Assembly (NCBI GenBank): GCA_009731375.1
Contig: BJOX01000140.1
Span: forward strand, 644,564 to 672,813
Reading direction: 5' to 3'
Length of the DNA: 28,250 nucleotides
Source of the DNA: Paulinella micropora
Lineage: Eukaryota > Cercozoa > Imbricatea > Euglyphida
Below are positions 1-7,890 of the stretch, piece by piece; the first letter of the stretch is position 1, and each line of letters opens with the position of its first letter. A program made the translations under genes and the position numbers. A model generated the notes under the pieces. The model was not told the DNA's origin, searched no databases, and saw only the letters and a program-made list of their open reading frames with translations.

Positions 1-48
<48 letters not shown>

Positions 49-50
49 CT

Positions 51-87
<37 letters not shown>

Positions 88-153
88 TCTCTGCTTCCCT
101 TCGTCTCTGTCTCTCTCTCTCTGTCTCTCTCTCTCTGCTTCCCTTCGTCTCTG

Positions 154-217
<64 letters not shown>

Positions 218-243
218 GCTCGCTCGCTCTCTCTCTCTCTCTC
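1..243. repeat. (CT)n dinucleotide tract
   Basis: This is a nearly pure CT repeat with a few CG and TG interruptions. A short interrupted motif, CTGCTTCCCTTCGTCTCTGT, occurs twice (near 91 and 136), so part of the tract grew by a segmental duplication of about 45 bp and not only by 2-bp slippage. No gene is seen. Confidence 0.95.
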
Positions 244-253
244 ACGTAAGAGG

Positions 254-298
254 GAGAAAATGTGTGCGTGTGTGTGTGTGTGAGAGAGAGAGAGAGAC

Positions 299-360
<62 letters not shown>
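254..360. repeat. (GT)n then (GA)n tract
   Basis: A short GT run passes into a GA run. Read with the CT tract at 1-243, this makes a CT to GA strand switch across about 20 bp of non-repetitive spacer, so the two purine/pyrimidine tracts could fold on each other. No coding sequence is seen. Confidence 0.9.
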
Positions 361-365
<5 letters not shown>

Positions 366-382
366 TGAGTGAGATAATGTTC

Positions 383-671
383 CTTTGTATGTATGTATGT
401 ATGTATGTATGTATGTATGTCTGCATGATCGGCTTATGTAAAGGAGCGGTTGGGGTGTTGAGACCGTCCCTTCAGATCTTCCTCAGGTACGTTGTATGCA
501 TATATGCATCTTTCTTTTCTTGCATGTATTTATGTCATGCTGGAATGTGTGTATGTCTATCTATCTATATATCTATATCTAAATGTCTATCTATCTGTCT
601 ACATACCTACCTACCTACCTACCTACCTACCTATCTACCTATCTACCTACCTACCTACCTACCTATCTATC
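383..671. repeat. (GTAT)n, spacer, then (CTAT/CTAC)n tract
   Basis: There are about nine GTAT units at 383-421, then about 130 bp of unassigned sequence, then CTAT and CTAC units from about 555 to 671. The open frames here are repeat-encoded [11 protein letters not shown] strings and I do not accept them as genes. Confidence 0.9.
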
Positions 672-1250
<579 letters not shown>

Positions 1251-1349
1251 CTATCTATCTATCTGTCTATCTATCTATCTGTCTACCTACCTACCTACCT
1301 ACCTACTACCTATCATCCTACCTACCTACCTACCTACCTACCTACCTAC

Positions 1350-1392
<43 letters not shown>

Positions 1393-1485
1393 CCTACCTA
1401 CCTACCTACCTACCTACCTACCTACCTATCTATGTACCTACCTAGCAACTTAGCTACCTGTCTGTATCTATCTATCTATCCATCC

Positions 1486-1532
<47 letters not shown>

Positions 1533-1561
1533 CATCCATCCATCCAACCATCCATCCATCC

Positions 1562-1592
<31 letters not shown>

Positions 1593-1637
1593 CATCCATC
1601 CATCTATCTATCCATCTATCTATCCATCTATCTATCC

Positions 1638-1675
<38 letters not shown>

Positions 1676-1699
1676 TTACCTACCTACTTACCTACCTAC

Positions 1700-1762
<63 letters not shown>

Positions 1763-1792
1763 GCTGTCTGTCTGTCTGTCTGTCTGTCTATC
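1251..1792. repeat. (CTAT/CTAC/CATC)n tract ending in (CTGT)n
   Basis: This is a tetranucleotide tract in the orientation opposite to 672-1250. It contains CATC-rich blocks (about 1530-1630) and ends in five CTGT units at about 1763-1788. No gene is seen. Confidence 0.93.
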
Positions 1793-1883
1793 TGCTTATC
1801 CATCTGCGTAACTGGTCTTAGCTCCTGCTTGATCCACAGAGAACTTTACACCCCATCCCGCGGTCCCACTTGCCCCGCCCCCT

Positions 1884-2156
1884 CCAGCCCCCCCCCCCCC
1901 CCCTTTTTTTTTTCTTTNNNNNNNNNNNNNNNNNNNNNNNNNNNNNNNNNNNNNNNNNNNNNNNNNNNNNNNNNNNNNNNNNNNNNNNNNNNNNNNNNNN
2001 NNNNNNNNNNNNNNNNNNNNNNNNNNNNNNNNNNNNNNNNNNNNNNNNNNNNNNNNNNNNNNNNNNNNNNNNNNNNNNNNNNNNNNNNNNNNNNNNNNNN
2101 NNNNNNNNNNNNNNNNNNNNNNNNNNNNNNNNNNNNNNNNNNNNNNNNNNNNNNNN
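1884..2156. other. poly-C/poly-T run and assembly gap
   Basis: A C run followed by a T run ends in 239 N (1918-2156). Homopolymer C next to N recurs at 2968-3011, 3698-3731 and 5317-5366, which suggests the gaps mark sequencing failure at C runs. The true length and content of the gap are unknown. Confidence 0.9.
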
Positions 2157-2440
2157 AAAACCCACAGTGCTCTGTCGGTTTATACTAGACTGTCGAACAG
2201 TCTCGAAACTCCATCTGCTTACTGGGCCCTCTGTAATGGAGGTGGGAGCTCGTTCTGCAAGGGGCGCTTATGGAACGAGCCCTGGCCCCGCCTGGTACTA
2301 GGGAGCTTTGGTATCGCCTGTATCAGTCCCTTCCGTGCAAACATCACGGCTTAGCTGGGCATCGGGTCAATACTTTACACAGACTTCCTTGGTTGACGAA
2401 ATCAGAAGCTCCTTTTTTCTGACATTAGTCGATATCTCAT
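2157..2440 (+). mobile_element. dispersed element B, copy B1 (non-coding 3' part)
   Basis: This is a single-copy-looking sequence that recurs inverted at 24711-25253 (B2) and in the same orientation, shortened, at 26761-26958 (B3). All three copies end at the same point, GACATTAGTCGATATC plus a few bases, and run directly into CTAT/CTAC repeats. Copies start at different points, so the 5' end is variable and the 3' end is fixed. That is the pattern of target-primed non-LTR retrotransposons with a microsatellite tail (known for LINEs; inference here). No reading frame of interest is seen in this piece. Confidence 0.7.
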
Positions 2441-2513
2441 CTATCTACCTACCTACTTACCTACCTACCTACCTACCTTCCTACCTACCTACCTTCCTAT
2501 CTATCTACCTACA

Positions 2514-2563
<50 letters not shown>

Positions 2564-2605
2564 CTCTCTCTCTCTACATATATATATATGTATATATATA
2601 CGTAC

Positions 2606-2656
<51 letters not shown>

Positions 2657-2712
2657 ATCTATCTATCTATCTAATCTATCTATCTAATCTATCTATCTAA
2701 TCTATCTATCTA

Positions 2713-2765
<53 letters not shown>

Positions 2766-2776
2766 GTATCTATCTA
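2441..2776. repeat. (CTAC/CTAT)n tail with a TA-rich core
   Basis: CTAC units pass into CTAT units, interrupted by a short CT run and TATATATA around 2577-2600 and by irregular CTAATC units at about 2653-2713. The tract directly follows the fixed 3' end of element copy B1. Confidence 0.92.
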
Positions 2777-2967
2777 CAAGGGACAGCATCAGAGCTAACA
2801 TGTAGATCCCTTTATTTCAAGCTCAAAAAGTAACGCACTTTTATCTTTTTTGGCAAGCGTGAAACTCTACTAGCTCTATGGAGGTGGCTTTGGCAGCCTT
2901 TCGTGGGGGCCAACACCATGTCCTCACGGATTTTGTGGTCTGTTAACGTTATCTTTCATTTGGCCTT
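2777..2967. other. unassigned unique sequence
   Basis: About 190 bp of non-repetitive sequence separate the tetranucleotide tract from a C run. I see no convincing reading frame or RNA gene. It could be promoter-proximal DNA of the LRR region that follows. Confidence 0.4.
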
Positions 2968-2998
<31 letters not shown>

Positions 2999-3011
2999 CC
3001 TNNNNNNNNNN
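2968..3011. other. poly-C run and 10-N gap
   Basis: A C run (2968-2995), TCCCCT and then ten N (3002-3011). The placeholder size suggests an unknown gap length. Confidence 0.9.
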
Positions 3012-3044
3012 TCAAGCTCCTTTCTTTCACTTTTTGTTTCTCTT

Positions 3045-3064
3045 TCATTGCGCATGCGCAATGA
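3045..3064. promoter_or_regulatory. perfect 20-bp palindrome with NRF-1-type core
   Basis: TCATTGCGCATGCGCAATGA equals its own reverse complement over all 20 bases. Its core, TGCGCATGCGCA, is the textbook palindromic binding consensus of animal NRF-1. A second, shorter palindrome, ATGCGCAT, follows at 3070-3077. The site lies about 30 bp before the first LRR coding segment on the + strand, so it is a candidate promoter element. Function is inferred from motif and position only. Confidence 0.5.
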
Positions 3065-3089
3065 GCGTGATGCGCATGAGTATCGATAT

Positions 3090-3184
3090 CTGCTCTGAAG
3101 GCCAAGTATGAAGGCAAGGAGCTCGATTTCTCAGGCAAGAACCTAGGAGCTTCTGGTGTATCTGCAGTCGCCAAGGGACTGCAG
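3090..3184 (+). CDS. LRR exon (possible capping repeat), partial gene
   Basis: The + frame reads ALKAKYEGKELDFSGKNLG and then ASGVSAVAKGLQ, which is one ribonuclease-inhibitor/NOD-type leucine-rich repeat (pattern LDFSGKNLGASGVSAVAKGL). Such repeats of about 28 residues form the curved ligand-binding face of NLR and RNH1-like proteins. Unlike the array downstream, its 3' edge (CTGCAG at 3184) is followed by ATC, so no donor is visible there; a possible GT occurs at about 3200. The upstream boundary is not clear: the frame opens just after a TGA near 3077 and no in-frame ATG is seen. It may be the first LRR exon of the + strand series at 3924-4771, but about 740 bp with repeats and a gap intervene. 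Confidence 0.55.
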
Positions 3185-3385
3185 ATCAGACAGACTACAC
3201 GTACATAAAGACATTTACAGCTTCAGGTCAGAACTACGACTATTATGAGAAGCGAACGATACTATTTATGAAATGTATATGTTAACGTTGGTGTTGGTAC
3301 AGGAGATCTTACAGGTGAATAGATACTAGTACTGTACTGTAAATGTGTAAGCTTAAGTGTGTGTGCGTGTGTGTGTGTGTGTGTG

Positions 3386-3429
<44 letters not shown>

Positions 3430-3593
3430 CTCGCGCTCTCTCTCTCTCCACCCACCCACCTACCCAAACAACAAACGTGCATATACACACATGTACATGC
3501 ACATTGATATGTGCTCATAGGCACCATTCATATTCAACATGCCAACATATTCACGTATGCATCACTTCAATGCTACCAGCTATATATTGTATT

Positions 3594-3624
<31 letters not shown>

Positions 3625-3731
3625 CTCTCTCTCTATATATATATAGACATATATTATATGTATATATATATATCTTCTTCATCTTTCTTTTCCCTTCCCC
3701 CCCCCCCCCCTTTTTTTTTCTNNNNNNNNNN
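3185..3731. repeat. spacer with (GT)n-(CT)n, (CTTT)n, (AT)n, poly-C/T and gap
   Basis: A GT run at 3357-3387 abuts a CT run (3388-3448). Further on are CTTT units (about 3594-3622), CT and AT runs (3623-3673), a C run then a T run (3698-3721) and a ten-N gap (3722-3731). The sequence between is unassigned. I see no further LRR exon in the readable part. Confidence 0.8.
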
Positions 3732-5003
3732 CAGCGCCTTCAGCACCAATTTTGTTCTTCAAATCGAGCTTGACAAAGCTTTTTTCAACTTTAATGTAGT
3801 CATGAACAGTCATGTTACGGAGTGTCTCGTTCTCCTGCACATCACATATACTTGCTTTTTCAATGCTACCCGCTGCGGCGGTAGCATGCAAGAATGCCAG
3901 CATTACATTGTGAATGATATTAGGTGAACACTAGCCTGGCTACACTCATCCTCTACAACAACAAGATCGGCGACGCAGGCGCAACAGCAATTGCAAAGGC
4001 CCTGCAGGTACCTTAAGCGCGTCTGCAAACGCTGCTGCACCTTGATCTCCAATGTTGTTGCTTGCAATATTTAGAGTCTTCAGAACCTTGTTTGCCTGCA
4101 GTGACATCACAAATACAATTTGTTAGACATGCTACCGCGCGGGTAGCGCTTTCCACTGGTATGTTTTGATTGCACATAGGTAAACAGTAGTATTCGCAAT
4201 ATCGACTTGCGTGCTAACAATATTGGGGTTGAAGGCACCAAGGCAATTGGCCTAGCTTTTCAGGTACCTTCAGTGCTGCTGCGATTTCCTGCGCTCCATC
4301 AGCACCAATGTTATTGTCACCAAGCGACAAAGTTTGCAGCCTCTTGTTTACCTGCACTCCCACAAACAAAACATAATTAAAAAAGTGCTACAGCGCTGCG
4401 GGTAGCGTTCACAAATTTTGTTTGGGCTGTATTGGCAAATAGGTTAAAGAAACTTCGGTTGAGTTTAAGATCGCAAACAACAAGATTGGACCTGCAGGCG
4501 CCGAAGCAATTCTAATGTGCTTAAGGTACCTCTAACGCCTTTGCAATAGCTTGCGCCCCATCCGGTCCGATGTTGTTGTCGTTCATTGAGCTCGCGGATG
4601 TCTCATTCTCCTGAACATCACATACGTTTACTTCTTTAATGCTACCGCGCACGGTAGCATAAAAAAAACAAACATATGTGATGTGCAGAAGAATGAGACA
4701 CTCTGCGAGCTCAATATTAACGACAAAACGTCGGACAGGATGGGGCGAAAGCTATTGCAAAGGCGTTAGAGGTACCTTAAGCATATGAGAAATTGCTTCG
4801 GCACCTGCTGGCCCACTTCCGTTGTTTACGATGTTAAACTCAACCAAAGTTTCGTTAAACTCTTGGCCAATACAGCCCAAACAACATTTGTGATTGCTAC
4901 CCGACGCTACTGAAGGTACCTGTAACACCTCACCCATGGCCTGTGCCCCTCTCTCACCAATCTGGTTGCTTGCTAAATAAATCTCTTGAAGCGTCTTGTT
5001 CAT
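3732..5003 (-). CDS. LRR protein gene, minus-strand exon series (6 exons, partial)
   Basis: Six minus-strand segments each encode one ribonuclease-inhibitor-type LRR: 5003-4920, 4859-4776, 4610-4530, 4351-4268, 4095-4012 and 3835-3732 (cut by the gap). Lengths are 84, 84, 81, 84, 84 and at least 104 nt. Each is preceded by AG (mostly TGCAG or TTCAG) and the five complete ones are followed by GGTACC, giving donor G|GTACC. All begin and end in phase 0, so the series reads open if spliced. The first reads NKTLQEIYLASNQIGERGAQ; others carry NNIG or NNGSG at the Asn-ladder position. One 84-nt exon per LRR is the arrangement known from NOD/CIITA-type genes. Introns are 60, 165, 178, 172 and 176 nt, and all but the 60-nt one contain a whole + strand LRR exon. 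The last segment is irregular: it has an extra stretch after NETLR and lacks one Asn of NNKIG. The 5' start and the rest of the protein are not seen. Confidence 0.75.
3863..3887. repeat. hairpin H1 at head-to-head LRR junction
   Basis: ATGCTACC and GGTAGCAT arms enclose CGCTGCGGC. The hairpin lies between the acceptor side of the minus exon 3835-3732 and that of the plus exon 3924-4007. Confidence 0.85.
3924..4771 (+). CDS. LRR exon series on the plus strand, interleaved with the minus series (decayed)
   Basis: Four + strand segments encode LRRs: 3924-4007 (NTSLATLILYNNKIGDAGAT), 4180-4263 (NSSIRNIDLRANNIGVEGTK), 4443-4525 (ETSVEFKIANNKIGPAGAEA) and 4689-4771. Each has an AG acceptor just before it (ATTAG, CATAG, AATAG, TGCAG) and a G|GTACC donor after it. 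The first two are 84 nt and in phase. The third and fourth are 83 nt, each one base short, so the frame is lost near the end of the third exon and in the middle of the fourth, where NINDKTSDRMGRK replaces the expected NNIG...GA pattern. Introns are 172, 179 and 163 nt, each holding one minus-strand LRR exon. The + series is therefore either a pseudogene in part or carries sequencing indels. Nothing is seen of N- or C-terminal domains. Confidence 0.65.
4131..4147. repeat. hairpin H2 at head-to-head LRR junction
   Basis: GCTACC and GGTAGC arms enclose GCGCG. It lies between the divergent exons 4095-4012 (-) and 4180-4263 (+). Confidence 0.85.
4387..4406. repeat. hairpin H3 at head-to-head LRR junction
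   Basis: GCTAC and GGTAGC arms (one base shorter on the left) enclose AGCGCTGCG. It lies between exons 4351-4268 (-) and 4443-4525 (+). Confidence 0.8.
4639..4660. repeat. hairpin H4, centre of the large LRR inverted repeat
   Basis: ATGCTACCG and CGGTAGCAT are perfect 9-bp arms around CGCA. It lies between exons 4610-4530 (-) and 4689-4771 (+) and is the symmetry centre of the inverted repeat at about 4386-4908. Confidence 0.9.
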
Positions 5004-5054
5004 CTACATCCACATACGTTACTATTTGACTTTCTACTCGCGCGGGTAACATTT

Positions 5055-5061
5055 GAGTGTG

Positions 5062-5095
<34 letters not shown>

Positions 5096-5149
5096 CGCGT
5101 GTGTTTGTGTGTGTGTGTGTGTAAGAGAGAGATAGAGGGGGGGGGCGCA

Positions 5150-5213
<64 letters not shown>
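5055..5213. repeat. (GT)n then (GA)n tract
   Basis: A GT run (to about 5122) is followed by GA units with a G run near 5137-5145. It lies just upstream, on the minus strand, of the first LRR exon of the minus series. No gene is seen from here to 5630 except repeats. Confidence 0.9.
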
Positions 5214-5217
<4 letters not shown>

Positions 5218-5315
5218 AGACAGACATATTGATAAAATCTCTTTCGTCTCTCCCTGCCTCCTTTCCTGACTCACTCTCGTTCTCCCTTCCATAATCTTGC
5301 GGATATAATCTCCAA

Positions 5316-5316
<1 letters not shown>

Positions 5317-5356
<40 letters not shown>

Positions 5357-5366
5357 NNNNNNNNNN
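5317..5366. other. poly-C run and 10-N gap
   Basis: About 40 C are followed by ten N (5357-5366). A short GT run lies at about 5420-5450. The surrounding 5214-5630 is otherwise unassigned. Confidence 0.9.
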
Positions 5367-5630
5367 CTCATATGCGTTTGCTTGTCTATCTGTTTCTACG
5401 TGTGTATGGCTTTTGGAGCCTGTGTGTGTGTGTGTGTGTGCGTGTGTGTGTTGAGCAAGCGTGTTTGCTATATGTATATGCTCGCTCGGCAGTTGCACGT
5501 ATGATAAATACGAGCTTGGTCTCTTAAGACTTCTCTCTAGATCTTCTCTTTTCTCTCGCTATTTCTATAAAAATATCTACAAAATATAATGTGAATATAT
5601 GAATATATACCAATGTACCTATCTGCTAGC

Positions 5631-5914
5631 AGCAGGTCGCTCCGGGGCAGAAAGGACCTCCAGCACAAGCTTCTTCTTCTTCTTCTTCTTCTTCTTCTTC
5701 TTCTTCTTCTTCTTCTTCTTCTTCTTCTTCTTCTTCTTCTTCTTCTTCTTCTTCTTCTTCTTCTTTTTCTTCTGCTTCTTCTTCTTCTTCTTCTTCTTCT
5801 TCTTCTTCTTCTTCTTCTTCTTCTTCTTCCTCCTCCTCCTCCTCCTCCTCCTCTTCCTCCTCTTCGTCCTCCTCGTCCTCTTCGTCCTCTTCATCTTCTT
5901 CTTCTTCTTCTTCT

Positions 5915-5961
<47 letters not shown>

Positions 5962-7217
5962 TTCTTCTTCTTCTTTTTCTTTTTCTTCTTCTTCTTCTTC
6001 TTCTTCTTCTTCTTCCTCCTCCTCCTCGTCCTCTTCGTCGTCCTCGTCCTCTTCGTCCTCTGAGGCTTCTTCTTCTTCTTCTTCTTCTTCTTCTTCTTCT
6101 TCTTCTTCTTCTTCTTCTTCTTCCTCTTCGTCTTCTTCTTCTTCTTCTTCTTCTTCTTCTTCTTCTTCTTCTTCTTCTTCTTCTTCCAGTCTGAGCTCTG
6201 ACCGCCCCTCCAAGCGGCAGAAATTAGATCATGAGCTATCTTCCTCACTGCTTCCATTCCACACTGAGCTATCTTCCATACCCTCTTTGCACCAACGAGC
6301 CCACAAGAACACTGATACTGCGTATGGAATCCAGGAAGCAGACAACAAGTTGCAACAGCAGGCAAGGCTACTAGAGGAAAAAGTGAACAAGAGACAACGT
6401 CTTTTAACACAACAATTCGGCTTTAGAAGTCAGTACAGGAGCAACACGAAGTGAATCATGAATTGCGACAGCAGTTACAGAAAAGCAGAAAGAGAATCCT
6501 GACTTGCAACAGCAAATCCAGAAAATGCAAGAAGAGGAGTCGAAGATGAAGCAAGCTCATTTGAAAACATGTGAACAGCTTATGACGAGGCTGCATGAGG
6601 AAGAAAAGCAGAAACATGACTTACGAGCGAAGATGAAGCAAGCTCATTTGAAAACATGTGAACAGCTTATGACGAGGCTGCATGAGGAAGAAAAGCAGAA
6701 ACATGTACGAGAGCAATTTCAGAAAATGCACGAAGAGCTGGCGAAGGTGAAGAAAGCGCATGCACAAACATTCCAAGAGCTTACGATGAGGCTACAGAAG
6801 GAAGAAAAAGAGAAACACGACTTGCAACAGCAGTTGCAGAAAAAGCACAAAGAGCTCACCAAGGTCAAGGAAGAGCATGCCCAAACATGCAAGCGGCTGC
6901 AGGAGCAAGAGACTGCTGTGCGTGTGAAGCGAGAAAGGCTCTCTCATGCTGATGCGCAACAGCGCGAACAGGCTATTGCGTACAAACAGCCACTGCAGAA
7001 AACACAGGGGGAAATCAAGGCTGCAGAGGGGCAAGTCGAAGAGCTTCGTAACAAGCTAACCTGTTGCGTATGTTTTGAGTTTGAGATCTCCAGGGTGTTG
7101 TTGCCTTGTGGGCATTGCTTTTGCGACAGTGATGAGCATCCCTGGGAGGTCGGAAAGTTATGTCCTATTTGCAACCACGCAATTGAAAGCATCAATAAGC
7201 TTTTCCCTCCTGGCTGA
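5631..7217 (+). CDS. poly-serine / coiled-coil / RING-finger protein (frame-disrupted)
   Basis: The likely product is a RING-type E3 ubiquitin ligase or RING-like scaffold. An open frame begins after TAG at 5628-5630 (possible acceptor CTGCTAG) and reads QQVAPGQKGPPAQA, then about 172 mostly Ser codons (5672-6187), then LSSDRPSKRQKLDHELS, a nuclear-localisation-like basic patch. Gln/Glu/Lys-rich coiled coil follows. Two frame changes occur, near 6380-6425 and near 6480. The first fits a 44-nt intron (GTGAAC to TTTAG, phase 0). The second looks like an indel or a lost repeat. From about 6465 one frame runs to the TGA at 7215. It contains an exact internal duplication (period 87 nt) and a C-terminal RING: CCVC, CGHCFC, LCPIC. 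The usual sixth ligand, the second Cys of CxxC after CGHxxC, is Asp (FCDSDEHPW), so one zinc site is atypical. No in-frame ATG start is identified. Confidence 0.65.
5669..6187 (+). repeat. long imperfect (TCT)n tract coding for poly-Ser
   Basis: The 172 codons in the + frame that joins both flanks are TCT with blocks of TCC, TCG and one TCA, all serine. The exceptions are three TTT, two GCT and one GAG. No frame change occurs over more than 500 bp. The same variation reads as Glu/Asp on the minus strand, so direction is decided by the flanking sequence: QQVAPGQKGPPAQA before, the NLS-like segment after. Confidence 0.8.
6541..6705 (+). repeat. 87-bp exact tandem duplication inside the coiled coil
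   Basis: A segment of about 78 bp beginning CGAAGATGAAGCAAGCTCAT at 6541 recurs without a mismatch from 6628. It encodes KMKQAHLKTCEQLMTRLHEE twice, 29 residues apart. A third, diverged repeat (KVKKAHAQTFQELTMRLQKE) follows. Identity of the first two copies points to a recent event or to gene conversion. Confidence 0.85.
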
Positions 7218-7890
7218 GATATTAATGCATCATCAAACGATGCCTGCAGCTGGCTCCAACGATCCCCGCACTTTCGTCCGACAGTTGGTTCTTCACGATG
7301 GCGTTAAGCTCACAAATCTTGGTCGGTCAAGACCTGACTGAGCTTTCCTTTTCGACGCTGATGTAAATAGCTATACATTTTAAGGGCGATAATACTCACC
7401 TGAGTGACAGAAAAAATAATATAAGATCTTTGTTCAGCGGCTTGTTCTCAGTTTCTTTTCACTTATCTCCCAGAGTCCTTTTACACAAACTTTTTTATCA
7501 TTGATAAGTGGGAAGCAGCCGTTATTACAGGACAGTGTATTGGGTATGTATTAATATGTATGTATGTATGTATGTACGTATACATATATATATGTACATA
7601 TATGTATATATATGTATTATATATATATATATATGAGGCGATATCATTTAAAATAGTTGTGTCCTGCCAAACCAAACTACCAAACTAGTCATAAATTACA
7701 ATAAATTAAGCGTCTTTTCTGAAGCAAGGTTTGATTCCTCTGATGATTAACAGTTTATAATTTAAAATTTTAAAAAGTTATCTGAATATTTAATAACACT
7801 TGAGAGACGAATTGTGAGTGTAAGGTTCACCAGCCGGGTTCCACTGTGTGTGTGGGGGGGGGGGGGGGGGGGGGGAAGATGGTGGCTGCG
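7218..7890. other. intergenic: short GTAT/AT and poly-G repeats
   Basis: This is the 3' flank of the RING gene and of the convergent collagen-like gene. It holds GTAT/AT repeats (about 7555-7635), an AT-rich stretch (7680-7800) and a G run (7854-7875) just past the stop of the minus-strand gene. I see no supported gene. Confidence 0.6.

Larger units (their letters stand above)
4386..4908. repeat. large imperfect inverted repeat containing four LRR exons
   Basis: The arms, about 4386-4649 and 4650-4908, are reverse complements with scattered substitutions and small indels. Matching landmarks include TTTGGGCTGTATTGG at both outer ends, GTGCTTAAGGTACCTCTAAC (left) against the complement of GTTAGAGGTACCTTAAGCAT (right), and the hairpin ATGCTACCG/CGGTAGCAT at the centre. 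The + exon 4443-4525 is thus the mirror copy of the minus exon 4859-4776, and the minus exon 4610-4530 that of the + exon 4689-4771. Confidence 0.85.
4007..4920. other. GGTACC palindromes carrying splice donors for both strands
   Basis: GGTACC occurs at 4007-4012, 4263-4268, 4525-4530, 4771-4776 and 4915-4920. At the first four, the + exon ends on the first G and the minus exon ends on the first G of the other strand. The two donors therefore share the same six bases, and the exons are separated by only 4 bp. At 4915-4920 only the minus exon remains. Because the site is self-complementary, either strand reads G|GTACC. Donor assignment is inferred from exon ends and phase; no transcript is available. 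Confidence 0.75.

Noticed and set aside
1432-1821. Long [10 protein letters not shown] open frames here and throughout the GATA/CTAT tracts
   Set aside because: They are translations of 4-bp repeats, which stay open in several frames when the unit lacks stops. There is no flanking coding sequence, start context or non-repeat domain.
3679-3903. CRISPR-like array reading of the regularly spaced hairpins and GGTACC sites
   Set aside because: The spacing is set by 84-nt LRR exons, the between-hairpin sequence is coding and homologous, and the genome is eukaryotic.
5626-6213. Minus-strand poly-Glu/Asp ORF over the TTC tract
   Set aside because: Possible in principle, but it has no coding flanks, while the + serine frame joins plausible protein sequence on both sides. 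Kept only as the rival reading.
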